64,000 nucleotides of DNA. Origin: Myoxocephalus aenaeus (Eukaryota > Chordata > Actinopteri > Perciformes > Cottidae). The position numbers and the translations under genes are program-made. The stretch is from the NCBI GenBank assembly GCA_038501785.1, contig JBAMJR010000073.1, positions 62,001-126,000 on the forward strand, in the 5' to 3' direction. The first letter of the stretch is position 1; each line of letters begins with the position of its first letter. Under the pieces are notes generated by a model that searched no databases, was not told the origin of the DNA, and saw only the letters and a list, made by a program, of their open reading frames with translations. Positions 13,805 through 24,799 of the stretch are shown piece after piece.

Positions 13805-15873
13805 GACAAGAGTGAAAGTAAGCGGAGAGACAGGGGATTCCAGCAAAGAGGAAGAGAATGCCAGCCTTAAGTAAACAGGGAGGGGGTAGAGGAGGCCAGA
13901 GTGTGTGCACAGCCCGGCTATTCAGACGGACCTAAAACCAACAAGCTCCGGAGCCTTTTCACCACGGCCCTGTTTCGCTCTCGTCGGCCCTCTCCCTCTG
14001 CACCCCACCCCCATGAATCTATTCCATTGTAAATCGGCCTCATTGTTTTCCTATCTCTTCCTCCTCTACCTCTTTTTTTTTTTTTTGTGGCCCTCCGTCT
14101 TTCACATTCGCCCTGCCGACCCGGTCTCCCCCCCTCTCCCCCCCTCCCTGGCGGGGACGCAAACAGCGAGGGGACGCAAACAGCGAGGGTAAGTGGCGGC
14201 TAAATCGAAGGTCGCTGTGTGCTCTCGCCACAATGACTGCTGTGTGCAGAGAGGATCTGCATAGCGGGCGCAACAGCAGGCTGCCTCTTCCTAATGTTTG
14301 CTGCATTCCTTCACTTCAGGGCTTCGACAATAACAATGGCTTTGAAAATTAGAATCAGTTTCTCCCGCCCCCCCCACACCCAGTGAATGGATTTCATGAA
14401 GCTGACACTGTGGCCACAAGCTATTTATTGTAGTGACTAACGTGTTTCCATAGTTGAATCGTGGAATTCAACACGGGGTGATTCAACGGCTTAAATTGTG
14501 CGTTTTTTTTCTTCTCCCTTTTGAATTTGAGACAAGTGACTTTTTCTGTGACTCACTCGCACTGTGAATCACCGTGACTCTGACTCAAAAGCAGGTAAAT
14601 TAATCAGCCGTGGTTAGGTTAGGCGGGGACATTTCTTTGTGGTCTTCGGCAGCTGTTGTGGGTTGTCGCCGTCTCAGGTTCGCCGTAATCCTGACCTCAA
14701 GCAAAATTTACAGTAAAACATGTGACACACACACAGTGGTGCTTACCTGGCTGATACGTCGGTAAAATGCACAAAGGATGAAATGACGACGCCGATTCGA
14801 CCCTTGCCGCCCTGAGGAAACAAGAGAGGACAGGGACGGATTCACTACACGTGCGGCACTTTTCTCACTCTCCACCAGTACTTACTTTCCCAATCCCCAT
14901 CCTATTGTGAGGGATGGGGGGCCGACGTGAAAACACACCATTTTCTGTCAAATAGATTGGTCATTTCACGTGACATAAAACCGTATCTCTATATGTTTGA
15001 AGGGGGTATATATTTTCGTCCACCAATCGGGATTTTTTTACCAGAATATGATGTCGTGAGCAATACATTAAATACTAAAATACATTTTCAGGGTTTTATA
15101 ACACTTAAAAATAAAAAACGAGATGCTCACCCTGCAGTGTATAACCGCCACGTGGAGGGGGTCGGCATTGAGCCAGCTCTCCATGGCCTTACAGATGGTG
15201 CAGATCTTGTCCAGAGGTGGCGCGTGCATGTCCGGCCAGCCGGTATCTAGAGTCTGAAAGCACACCCCTCACTGTAAACAGACACAGTACAGTAGCGCTC
15301 TATACTAGCTCTGCAATGCTAATCGATGGCGTGCCGTTTACTGTGGCTGGGTAAGACGGAGCTGATCAAAGAAAATGAACAGACATCTACTCAAGCCATT
15401 TAAAAATAATTGGTCTTTTCCAAGCTGATGGATGTAGACATGCTCACCCTGCAAGGACATTGTCAACTCATCTGTTCATTTTACAGATGAATCAGCAAAC
15501 GTGAACTCACCTTCGGGTTCATTTTGGTGAGATCATGTCTTTTCTCCGACAGGTTGATAATCTAAAAAGGGGAAGACACAACACAGCCGGTGATTTATAA
15601 CGTGAAAGATGCACTGTGCGCCCCGAGGTCAACACTCTCACGTCAATATCCCACCGGCCCCCCCGACATCAGTATACCGTTTGCACTTTGACACAGCGAG
15701 CGGCACGTGGGTGAGACACTGACCAGGTAATTGTCCGCATGCTTGGACTTGAGCATCCGCGTGACATCCTTCAGGTTGTGGGAGTAGATCTCCTCGGTGC
15801 ACCCCCGGGGGAAGGACACGGCGATGATGCGCTCCGTGACGTACGTCAGGTCGAGTTCGTATCCCTCCTCCAT
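754..15873 (-). CDS. tns3: Tensin-3, 5' part of gene (15 coding exons recognised; 3' end off window)
   Basis: Tensin-3 is a focal-adhesion scaffold that links integrin tails and actin to phosphotyrosine signalling. Coding exons, in transcript order: 15724-15873, 15511-15561, 15131-15253, 14747-14811, 13525-13608, 12904-13016, 12336-12396, 12067-12142, 11819-11948, 11528-11593, 10435-10536, 4551-5828, 1165-1322, 941-1073, 754-837. All joins are GT-AG and keep frame, giving about 891 residues. The start MEEGYELDLTYVTERIIAVS matches the mammalian tensin-3 N-terminus, so the ATG at 15873 is preferred. Domain order: PTEN-like phosphatase domain (residues 1 to about 160) with P-loop HCRGGKGR at 106-113, C2 domain (about 160-300), then a long disordered region. 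Motifs such as DILDDE, DLHSVDSLGTLSS and CHKSSQNSLLSDGFGS favour tensin-3 over tensin-1 or -2. The SH2 and PTB domains are expected to the left. An exon for the conserved segment after the C2 domain was not found between 10434 and 5829. Which teleost tns3 duplicate this is cannot be told. Confidence 0.93.
1323..4550. other. tns3 intron with one microsatellite
   Basis: This intron lies between the 1165-1322 and 4551-5828 exons. It holds a (GT)n tract at 2136-2183, a G run near 4084-4095 and a C run near 4257-4271. No further exon or mobile element was recognised. Confidence 0.6.
4551..5828 (-). CDS. tns3: tns3 large exon 12: disordered central region with poly-Gln and poly-Asn runs
   Basis: This 1278-base exon encodes 426 residues of low-complexity sequence rich in Ser, Thr, Pro, Gln, Asn and Gly. 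It starts after a TTTGCAG acceptor and ends at a GTAAGA donor. Conserved islands identify tensin-3: SPDHSDHALSVSSDSG, LLSGFGLEDP, APAQVHINGDA, ETDILDDE, HDLHSVDSLGTLSS, SYSTQSWVRQQQMV and MDIDHSIDQLNQLIMDLDPT. Between the islands are Thr-rich, about 10-Gln and about 6-Asn runs coded by near-pure trinucleotide repeats. The exon is GC-rich compared with the introns around it. Confidence 0.92.
4791..4810 (-). repeat. In-frame AAC/AAT repeat encoding poly-asparagine in tns3
   Basis: A short AAC/AAT repeat on the coding strand encodes about six Asn between ERATV and KRDEE. It is a second codon-repeat tract in the same exon. Confidence 0.85.
5208..5237 (-). repeat. In-frame CAG repeat encoding poly-glutamine in tns3
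   Basis: About ten tandem CAG codons on the coding (minus) strand lie inside the large tns3 exon. They encode a Gln run right after SPGGEE. A near-pure trinucleotide tract in coding sequence is prone to length change. Confidence 0.9.
7325..7354 (+). repeat. 30-base homopolymer G tract
   Basis: An uninterrupted run of 30 G on the plus strand lies in a tns3 intron. It could fold as a G-quadruplex on the template strand. Its length may also mark an assembly or sequencing weak point. Confidence 0.9.
9692..9759. repeat. (GT)n microsatellite
   Basis: A pure GT/TG tract of about 34 units, preceded by a short (TA)n stretch. It lies in a tns3 intron. Confidence 0.95.
9857..9945. repeat. (AC)n microsatellite, inverted relative to the GT tract just before it
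   Basis: AC tract with single-base interruptions near 9884 and at its right end. Only about 100 bases separate it from the (GT)n tract at 9692-9759, so the two are complementary and inverted. Confidence 0.93.
10435..12396 (-). CDS. tns3: tns3 exons 7-11: C2 domain
   Basis: Exons 12336-12396, 12067-12142, 11819-11948, 11528-11593 and 10435-10536 complete the C2 domain. They contain CRPYIKVYQGMQTVYSSGIY, EPAQLLKGDIM, REVVFRLQFHTGAVQGY, FADYGKVELVFSEGPEKIPG and VDYNTADPLIRWDSYQNIGD. All are close to mammalian tensin-3. The acceptor at 10537 was chosen because only that one keeps frame with the exon before it. A nearer AG at 10519-10520 would put the following residues out of frame. Confidence 0.92.
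10705..11065. mobile_element. MITE-like repeat with inverted ends and GCTAAGCTAAGCTAAC motif
   Basis: The ends are inverted copies: GCTTTCTTGCCGAGAGT near 10731-10747 against ACTCTCGGCGAGAAAGC near 11019-11035. Further inside are inverted TTAGCTTAGCTTAGCAT (10792-10808) and ATGCTAAGCTAAGCTAA (10963-10979). It has no coding capacity. The look matches a common non-autonomous DNA-transposon family of fishes. The family name is not assigned. It lies between tns3 exons. Confidence 0.7.
12837..12879. repeat. (GT)n microsatellite in tns3 intron
   Basis: A pure GT tract of about 21 units, starting 24 bases past the donor of the exon at 12904-13016. Confidence 0.95.
12904..15253 (-). CDS. tns3: tns3 exons 3-6: phosphatase-like P-loop through start of C2 domain
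   Basis: Exons 15131-15253, 14747-14811, 13525-13608 and 12904-13016 encode the core of the PTEN-like module. The P-loop is split between the first two exons (VIHCR | GGKGRIGVV), which gives an intact C-X5-R signature. Tensin-1 is known to lack this cysteine, while tensin-2 and -3 keep it. The exon at 13525-13608 carries the conserved ADQALDRFAM helix. 12904-13016 begins the C2 domain (RYVWILNSLLSGSMKINASP). The known family role of this module is binding at focal adhesions. Catalysis in tensin-3 is uncertain. Confidence 0.92.
13738..13799. repeat. (AC)n microsatellite, partly interrupted
   Basis: CA/AC tract interrupted by CG and TG pairs in its first half, in a tns3 intron. Confidence 0.93.
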
Positions 15874-15891
15874 GTTGAGTCTCGGGACTTC
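15724..15891 (-). CDS. tns3: tns3 first coding exon with short 5' UTR
   Basis: A polypyrimidine tract and CAG acceptor end at 15892. They are followed by 18 bases of 5' UTR, then ATG at 15873 in a purine-rich context (CAACATGG). The exon encodes 50 residues, MEEGYELDLTYV... to ...HADNYL, and ends at a GTCAGT donor. The acceptor means at least one upstream non-coding exon exists. I could not locate it between 15892 and 24300. Confidence 0.88.
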
Positions 15892-15947
15892 CTGTGGAAA
15901 AAATACCCAAGCAGAGACACAGGGTGACTCAGGTCCTTCAATGAACT

Positions 15948-15994
15948 CACAACATCCCCACTCAAAAAATCAGACTTTTGTGAGTGGGGATGTG
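15948..15994. repeat. Imperfect inverted repeat just upstream of the tns3 start exon
   Basis: CACAACATCCCCACTCAAAA and its near-complement TTTTGTGAGTGGGGATGTGTG flank a loop of about 6 bases. The 13-base core is perfect. It sits about 57 bases upstream of the acceptor of the first coding exon of tns3. Confidence 0.8.
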
Positions 15995-16599
15995 TGACTT
16001 TGCTGCAGTCAATATTTGGCGGTCAAAGTCCTCAGCTTTAGTCACGGTGTCCTAGTTCGCCGCAGATATCTTTGGAGATCGACCTGTATTCCAGATTGTG
16101 TGACAGAGAGTGTCTTGTTTGCACAGAAGCGGTCAACAGTGTGAGTCACAATCACTTCACTGGTTGAAACAAAACAACATAAATCCAAAGCTTTTTTTAA
16201 CATGTGAGAGATTAGTGCCACTTATCTCCACTGCAAAAATATATATACTCCCCCCCCCTCCCTCCTCCAATGTCAGTCAGTCGGAGCAACAGTGACAAAG
16301 AAGGAAAACAAACTTTCAAACAATTCCGGATAGAACCAGTTGCTGTAAATCCCTGGCCGGTGGCGTGTCCCTGTGACCTCATGGCACTTCCTGCACTGGT
16401 GGTCTGCAGAGAGAGCCTGTCTCACCCCACCACAACCACAGACACATCCCTTATTCTCTTATCTAGTCATCTCTGTATGCTCTGAGCTGGTTGTCAGTCC
16501 AAGAATAGCAAAGTGTTGCCTGCGGCCGGCGCTACTGCCGACACCATTCGGCAATTTGACTGTAGATCAAATGAACTAATCGTTTTTCATCGATCATTT

Positions 16600-16960
16600 T
16601 TATAATCCCTGAGAGAATTTATTATATATTATATACTAAGTAGTAAACTATTTTTATTAATAATAATATATTATACTATAATAATACTATATAATACTTG
16701 ATATGCTATACTGCTGTACTATAGTATATTGAATGGTCCCACATTGTACTGTATTACTTTGTGTACTGTATCATGTGTCTGTATTCATACAGACAAACAT
16801 GATCAAGTTACTTTACTTGATCATGGAATACATTATTCTGCTGTATGCTGTCATAGTGGATGGTATAATATTACATATACTATACTTTGTAGCTACAACT
16901 ATGTCACTATATTTGCAGCAGTATTGCATTAGTTAAAGTACAACCCTGTGGGTACTGTCT
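16600..16960. repeat. AT-rich low-complexity region
   Basis: Dense TATA, ATATT and ACTATA words with few G or C. No transposon ends or coding frame seen. Confidence 0.6.
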
Positions 16961-17829
16961 TTGTACTTGCCTTGTAGTATTGAATTTAATACGCTTGTGT
17001 AGTTCCTGATTTTCCTGATTTTTTTTCCTTGACTTTTCTCTTTTTATCTGTACTTAATATTGTATTTTATAAATATAATAGATTATTGTCCATAAAACAA
17101 ACCAAATCCTTCCCTTTGGGAGAGCCAGAACTAGGCCCAATGTCGATGACTTTAAAAACTACTAATCTATATTTGTGTGTAACATTGAGAAGAGATAAGG
17201 GATGATAAATGTTTCAGATTTCACACAAGCACACACTCTTACAGACAGAAACACATTCCTAAAGCTGCCAAAGATATCATCATCCTTCTTGAATAACTCC
17301 AATTGTTTGTTGTGATTGAACGATCCACAGTCAAGAATGTGTCCGTCAATTAAGTCTGCAATGACTGCAGGCTACAGCCCGACACTTTGAAGGGGGCCAG
17401 AGCGGGAGCCATAAACCAGGGACAGTGTAGCCCCGGCTTAAACCAACCCTCAGAGCGGAATGAAAGAGGCCATGTGTATGAAGAGGTCATCACTCGGGAA
17501 ACAGGGCTGGGTGTTGTGTGCGTGTGTGTTGGTGGAGGTGGTGGGAGCAGGGGTGGGGGTCCTCGGGGATTGTTGGAACTAATGGCGGGGTTAGTCTATT
17601 TCCCCTGAGACTCTGAGAGGAAAACTGTTGACTAATGGGAAATTAATGAACAGGCTGGCCAGTACTTCGGCTCTGTGTGTCTCTCTAGGGCACGGGAACG
17701 GGAAGAAGGCTTTGTCATGGAGGTGTCAAAGTCCTGCACCAACTAGAAGTTGGAAGGATAGTCTAACAAACACTCACCGGTGAAAACTTCACTCACTTAC
17801 TTAATTTGGTGTCATTGGGATCTGTTTTA

Positions 17830-18390
17830 AAGTATTTAAAGTTTGACATTTTGGGGAAATATGCTCACTGAGAGTTCCATGAAAAGATTGCCACCACTGT
17901 GCGATAAGAAATTAAGCTAACGTTACTGCCAGTCGCTGGTTAGCTTGGTTTAGCTTAAAGACTGGAAGCAGGAACACGGCTAGGCCAGCCGGTCTATACT
18001 CGGTAACACAATCTGCCAAGAAACACACAGCTTGGCGTCATGTATCTCACGGGTTTATACAAAGACCAAAGTGTGAAAAACGACACAGAGGGTTATGTGC
18101 TGGGCTCTTAGCTTACTCTTGACTTGCTTACGCCAAGAAATAGTCAGGCCCATAACCACCCCCTCAAACCACAAGACGTTTGTTTTTCTTCACATTTTTG
18201 TTTTTGGATGTGCTGTTGGCAGACTTTATGACCTCGTATGGACCGAGCCAGGCTAGCTGTGTCCCTGTTTCCAGCCTGCATGCTAAAGCAAGCTAACCAG
18301 CTACTGGCAGTAGCGTTAGCTTTAAAACTACAAGCGTGAATAACTAATTTCAAGGTCACTAAACTAAGAGAGGTTTCAACCAAATTAAAT
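17830..18390. mobile_element. Degenerate MITE-like repeat with inverted internal motifs
   Basis: The left part (17830-18010) has the words GTTTGACATTTTGGGGAAAT, TAAGCTAACGTTACTGCCAG and GGCTAGGCCAGCC. The right part (18215-18320) carries inverted relatives, including GGCTAGCTGTGTCCC and CTACTGGCAGTAGCGTTAGC. The family resembles the element at 10705-11065 but is more diverged. It has no coding capacity. Confidence 0.6.
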
Positions 18391-21300
18391 GAAATACATA
18401 AAAATGCAAACAAAAGTAGCTAAGAATCACCTTCTAAAATAATTCGGAATTTTCTAAATATCAACTTTGAATGATTAATTTCTCATGAAACGTTGATGCA
18501 CAACATCGTAGTAAGCAACATCCTTCTACTAGCTAGACCTCTCACTTCTCCCACTCATCATTCAGGCTGACATGAGCGACTTGCCCCGGCACGCACTGAA
18601 GATAATTGGTCTTTAATTTGCACCGACCGCTTTTGTTCCCGGTTTGAGGCGCAGCATTAGCTCACAAAGGCAGAATAAGCAGTGCCAAGGAACTCAAAAC
18701 CCCGAGCCCACCCATGGCACTGGGAGAGCGAGGCTGGTAGAGGAGCCGGGTAGGCAGAGAGACTTGAGTGAACGGGTTGCCAGGTCTACTGTGAACAAGC
18801 AGCGACAGGTTTACTGAGGTCAGGATGTTGGGGGATTAGGGTGTGTCTGGCTCCCCCAGCTCCAACCCCTGCAGGTAAGAGCTTGACTAGGCTGCGTGCA
18901 TGCTGTCAGACGCATTCACACATGCATGACCATCACTCGGGACCGGCTACAAACGCAACGGCGAATGAAAATACTAATTAATCAAACATTCCATTTGTGC
19001 GTGAACGAAGCGCAGGGCATAATCAAAGCGCTGGGACGAAAGGCCCCGTTTCTATTTCAGGAGCCACACCCTTCACCTGGCCCCGTACTGAGTGGAATCC
19101 TCCATTTTGTAGGAGCAGGTGAACCACCAGGTGAAAGAAGACAGCATCGTGTGGCAGGACAAGAGATGCAGCGAGAACCGTCTCAAAAATCCAGACATCA
19201 GCTCGTCATGTGAACTGTGATCTCATCGTTGTTTTCATTTTTGAGACCGCTGTGGCAACAACAGTTGGCGAAAACGTTGCATGCTTGTCTCACACACAAA
19301 TAATAAAGACGTGCTCCCCAACTGTATTTTCATTAACAAAAATTCGGTGTAGCCATCATCGTTCAGATTGCTTTTACGTATTTATTTTGCAAACCAGTGG
19401 AAGAGGAAATACAGCGTAGAGAGAGAGACTTGGTTAAGTGAGATTTGGGTCGATTTTGCTTTCATAACATGAAGAAAGAAGACACCCATTTAGGTGTTCA
19501 TTATATTACTTTTATTATTTGTGTCTGTTGATTTTCTAAATAAATTCACCAAAAGTGAGCATTAGATAATGCCTCAAAGTTTTCTCAAATTCAGCTTTTT
19601 GAGCCAAAAATGTCCATACACTAAACGTTGAGTATCTCTGACTCATATATGTCAACATTGGCTTTATCCAATTTAAGCACATATCTGAGATTAAGATATG
19701 TCTAATTTGCATATCTAAACATACACTTTCAAAAATCTCGTAAAATAAAAAAAAATATTGTTTTGACGAAGTAATCAACTTGGGAAGTTTCATGCTGAGC
19801 AACTTTTGTTTTTGCTATCAATCAATGCATCACTCTTTTTTTGGTTCAATGTTCAGTTTGTAAAATGTCAAATTCTCATCCCAAGAAGCAGAAGTGCATT
19901 GAACCCTAATATTAGAGAAGCTGCAGCAACCCAACGTTATAGTTAGTTCTACCAGACTTCAAATCTACCGAATTGACTAATCCACTTTTTTTTATTTTTA
20001 TGAATGGGTTGCAAATTGGTAACATATGACAAGTGTTTTTAGTCAATTTAAGAAAACTAAAATGTCCACAAACATTACGCCTGCGCACATATGAAAGCAA
20101 TCAAGGCATCCCTTCCCCCCCATTCACACTCCAAAATCAGAGCGAGTTGCTTCGGTACCCTCCAGCTTCTGGTTTATGATTGACTTGTTGTGGCAACGAC
20201 CTCGCTTTTGTGACAATTTATAGATATTTCTATATGTCCATTAAACGGAAATTATGTGTCTGAAATTGAAGGAAAAAGAAGAAGAAGAAAAAAAAAAAAA
20301 AGAGTATAAATAGACTAAAAAGAAGACCAAACCCAGACTCTCTCAGGTTTGGACTGCAGTGCTGGGGCAGCTTCTGGTAGAGGCCCAAATCCAACTGGCG
20401 GTGATGAAGCTCATCAAACCCAGCATGTAGGAGCTGGCTCCGTTCTGCACATATGGAAAAAGGCCGCTGCGCATACAGTACAATGGGACTCTTTGGGAGA
20501 CTCTGCACAGATTAATGATCTCCGAAGATGTTTACCTGCAGACCTGAGTAACACCTAAAGTGCCGTAAATGCTTCAGGAAGTCTGGCGGCCTATGGGGGG
20601 GAGACTTCCTTTTTTATATTTTTTTCCCCTAAATTTATTACATTAACTTTCTTTCTTTCTTTGATGGCCCAGCACATGGAAATAACTATTCATGCCCGTT
20701 TCACACTCCATCAGATGACAGAAGTCGTACAACCAGAACAGATTATATTTCTTGCCATTATCCTCCGGCTGTAGCCCCCCAGTTGGTATTTAGCATTCAC
20801 ATCTAATAGCCCCCTAACCTTGATGCCATCAGCTTCGCTGTTCCAAAACCGCCTTGTGTTCATACTTGGCACGAGCGTGCGCCTCATACGGCGGGATAAC
20901 ATGACCCACGGTGACATTACAGGCTGGTTGAAGGGCCCCGGAGAGGGACAAGGCCACAGTCTGTTCTGGCCTTTTCCTGTTCGGGGCTCTGTACTGTATG
21001 TTTACGCTGTGGCTTTGACACTCGTTCACTGCTGAGGAACTGAAATAAACAAAACCATGAGAACTATTGAATCATTTTTAAAAAGCTACCGGAGAAGGGG
21101 AGCTGGGTGTTTTTTGTACGTTTGTTTAGTAACCCTGGAACTCTACCATGTATTTGTCCCACATTTTCATGAGATATTTTGTAGGGGATAAAAATGACAG
21201 CCCTGGGCAAAACTGCACACCCTTAAGGCTCCTAAAGTACTCCCTAATTACCATTTTCTATCCCAAGGTCATAGCGGAATGCGTTCCAGAACGGATTACG

Positions 21301-23394
21301 TTCCCACTCTCGCTCCCTCCATCCCTTCTTTTTTCTTTCCCCTTTTATTGCTTCCATTCTCCGGGTCTCCTTCTCTCCGTCTAATGGCTCACACATGTCG
21401 GCCGAGCGGCACACACGGCTCGCGACAAAGTGAAAATGCCACGGTGCTCCGTCCCACGCTGTTCCTCCCGGGGTTAGATCACAGTGTTCTGCTTACAGTA
21501 CACAGCCCCAACCCTCTGCCAACCCACCTGTCCAAGCCACACCATCAGGATGCCCATTCATCTGTCGCCCTGCCAGGCCTTTGTAAGCGCCGCCTGACAC
21601 TTTGGGTTTCTGTCACATTTCCTTCGCCTCTAGGGGGCCCAGATATTGTTCGTAGGAACAACCCTCGAAATAGAACCGCCAACAAAAGCCGTAATTGCCA
21701 GTCGAAGAAAAAAAAAAGTCTCTCCTCTCCTCTCTCGCCGGGTCTGTAATTACACCTAATCTTGAAAGAGTTTAGCCTGCAAAATGTTCAGGAACAACCT
21801 GCATGGTTTATGTTATGCATGAAAGAGAGGTGCGCAAGAGGGTGTAAATGCAGGTGTGTGTGTGTGTGTGTGTGCGTGTGTGTGATTTCCAAGCAAGGGA
21901 GGGACGGATAATTCAGGTGAAGAGTGCTGTAGCTGTTGTGATGTAAGGACGCTGTGGCAACAATGGCTGCCTGAGAAGCGTAGCCCGAGGGCCGCAAATA
22001 CCACGCAGCAGCTGTAGCTCAAAGAGAAGAGAGAGAAAAAGACATACTCTTGACTGTCTCCATCATTTATCCACTAGACAGAGGAGTCCAGACACCAAAG
22101 GGCTTCTTATGGCGCTCTATTAGACGACTGGGCCCAATTCTCCTACGAGACTGACCCCCATGTGTTTCACATTACCAAAGGTCTCCAGTACACCCGAGCC
22201 CACAACAGTAAGGATCCCCAAATTATAGCCATTGCAAAACACAGTTTATTGAGGAAGACGTTTAAAAGCCATACAACTAAATAAATAAAAGGCCTAAAGA
22301 GTTTCAAGCCAAGCTTTTTAGAGAGTTTAATTCAAAAGGCTCTAAATACAACTCATTCAACACTAATTCAAAAAGAAGGAATCACAAGATCAGTGTTGGG
22401 TCAGTTTGAATGAGTCCCTTCTCTGTTTTCAGAGTGCTGCTGGAGGAAGGAGCTGGGGCACGCACACACACACACGCACACGCGCACAAACACACACACA
22501 CACACAGCTAGTTTTAGTAGGAGCCAAAGTAAATACAGAGAGCAGTGCCCCTGTTTTGCACTTTAAATAAATGAGCAGACTCAATGAAATGGGACAGAGC
22601 AAAGGGCTACGGAGAAGAGAGAGAGGGGGGAGTGTACAGCAGTGTGTGGAAGTCTAATCCTGCTTCTTTCTTTTTTTTCCTGTTTTTTTTAAAGCACTGA
22701 CCAGCCCGACTTTAAGAAGCCCTCCCTGCACAATGATTGCCCGTGGAATAGTTCAGACGCCGTGCCTTACCTTTTCAAACTGAAAGCGAGTACTTTGATT
22801 CGTCTTCTTCTTCTTCTTCTTCTCTTTTTTTTTTTTTTTTGGTGTGGAGGGGGTTCTGCTCTGTGTCCCTTTTGTCAGTCAGAGCTGCAGACAGAGAAAG
22901 AGTCGGGTAAAGTCCTGATCAAAGAGGCTTAGTGCAGGCTGGGAGGCTCATTTTCCCTCCGCTGGAATTCGCGCTCCTCGGCCCTTCTTTGCTTGTGGCT
23001 GCTGGGGTGATACAGTTGAAGCTCGGTTCCTGAACTGCTGCTGCTTGTTCTTCTGCTGCTGCTCAGCCCCCCCCCACCCCAGCACACTTCCTCCAGTCGG
23101 TGGTGCTGCCGCTGCGGCCGCCACAAGTCCTGGCATGGGATAGCCCTCCTCCCACTGCGCCGCTCGGCCTGTCTCCCTTGTTCCCGCCCCTTTCCACCCA
23201 CCTCCCCTCTCGAGGGCCTCCTCCTCCTCTGCCTGTCTCCATTTGTTCACACCCTCACTCCTCACGCGCAGACGGAGACTTCCTCACCCCCTCCCCAAGA
23301 AAAGCCTTCACATGTGGGGAGGGACACAGGTGCCGTTAGCAGGAGTTTGATGTACGCATCGTCCATAATATGTACGATTATAAGACATGCAATC

Positions 23395-23709
23395 AGCTAC
23401 TAGAATCAATAACTCCTTTTAAATCACTTCTTAAAACCCATTTTTATAGAATTGCTTTTAAGTGATGTCGTCCTTTTATGTTCTATTATGCAGTTATTTT
23501 GTTCCCCTGGTTTTGTTTGTATATTTTATTAATTTCTTTGTTTGTTTTCTTCTCCATTTGCTCTTTTTGGTTATTTGTTTGGTTTTGTTGTATTCATTGC
23601 CTTTATGGTATGGTCCTTTTTGTTTACCGGTATTTAAAGTTATGTCTATTCTTTGCTTCTCTGTAGAGCACTTTGTAAACTTTGTTTTTAAAGGTGTTAT
23701 ATAAATAAA

Positions 23710-23741
<32 letters not shown>
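23395..23741 (+). mobile_element. 3' fragment of a non-LTR retrotransposon (LINE) with ATT tail
   Basis: Bases 23397-23465 read, in one frame, LLESITPFKSLLKTHFYRIA followed by FK and a stop. This is typical of the C-terminal end of LINE reverse-transcriptase ORFs (FKSxLKTHxFR pattern). A T-rich 3' UTR follows. It ends with GAGCACTTTGTAAACTTTG, TATATAAATAAAG and (TTA)n at about 23708-23741, the usual 3' tail of such fish elements. The element is 5'-truncated and inactive. Confidence 0.72.
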
Positions 23742-23742
<1 letters not shown>

Positions 23743-24306
23743 CGTCCACTTGCTTTATTCAGTGTGATTTCAGTACAATGATCAATAGATGTGGTACATT
23801 CAGTTTATATGTTAGTAATAAAGGAGATGGGTCTGACCTGTTTGGGGCTGAATGCACCTTAGTGACTTAATACATTAATAAATACATGTTTAAATGATAT
23901 CATATACGCAGTTTGATTACCATTATGCCACATGGGAAACTTGTTGGATCAGTTTTATGTAATGCTTGGTTATTATTACAAATGTTTGTTCATATATATA
24001 AGTGAAACCATGATTATTCAATAAAAGAAAATAACAGCATATTGCTCAGGAAATTACCTTTCACTCCGTAGATATTTCCAACACTACAGTCCTGCTAATA
24101 TTCTACTGTAAAATGTGCAATTTGATAGATTCCCACCTCTCTGGTTTTGCTTGGAGGGCTAAAGGCTTGCGATGATAGTTTTAGCATGACAATTAGCGCC
24201 ATCCTCAGGTCAAAATGGATACTGCTCTCCTCGTGCAGTTTCAGCTTTTAATGCACAGATGTCCAGCTAGTAAATGAATCAATAACAAAAGAATTGTGGT
24301 GACAAC

Positions 24307-24312
24307 TTTATT
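24307..24312 (-). terminator. Candidate polyadenylation signal of dsp
   Basis: AATAAA on the minus strand, about 490 bases past the dsp stop codon. It is a plausible 3' end of the transcript. No cleavage evidence is available from sequence alone. Confidence 0.4.
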
Positions 24313-24799
24313 TTCAATCATGTGAGAATAACATTTTAGTGGCATGGAAATGTCATAGTTGATTGTTACATCGTGAAGCTAAACTTCAGCATTTGCAATT
24401 AACAAAAACAAAAAGAAGATTAAACAATCGGAAACTTGATTTTGACTGCATGTTAAAGCTGAGGTGAACAAGCATATATTCTAATAAACAAATTGTTCAA
24501 TTCTAAAAAAAAAAAGAGCCCTACATTAAAATGAGCTATGACAAATACATTCACTCAGCATATATACTTTAGAAGTATTAATTATAATCTGTATTAAGTT
24601 GAATATGGAAACACCAAAACACCCAAAACTGCACTCAAGCAAAACACATTCAGAATCAGATTCAGTATTTAAACAAACCTCAAAAAATTTCATAGGTAGC
24701 AGAAAAAACATTTAGAAAAGCAAACTGTTAGAAAAGTATTCATATTGCATAGGAACTGCTGGTAATAACTAGTCTAGTTTCATTATGTTTTTATGATGT
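24313..24799 (-). other. dsp: dsp 3' untranslated region (predicted)
   Basis: AT-rich sequence from the stop codon down to the candidate poly(A) signal. No other gene is seen. The extent is inferred only from the AATAAA position. Confidence 0.45.

Larger units (their letters stand above)
15995..24306. other. Spacer between tns3 start exon and dsp 3' end
   Basis: No protein-coding gene was recognised. It probably contains the upstream tns3 non-coding exon(s) and promoter, which I could not place. It includes an AT-rich stretch at about 16600-17100, a MITE-like repeat, a LINE 3' fragment, CA/GT tracts at 21855-21883 and 22461-22506, and a (CTT)n/T run near 22800-22840. The long open frames here are in low-complexity sequence and lack protein character. 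Confidence 0.55.

Noticed and set aside
21279..21749. 156-residue open frame in the tns3-dsp spacer
   Set aside because: Ser/Pro/Leu-rich with no recognisable domain and no supporting splice sites. Treated as non-coding.
23462..23704. Phe/Leu-rich open frame resembling a membrane protein
   Set aside because: It is the T-rich 3' UTR of a LINE fragment, which translates to hydrophobic residues by composition alone.
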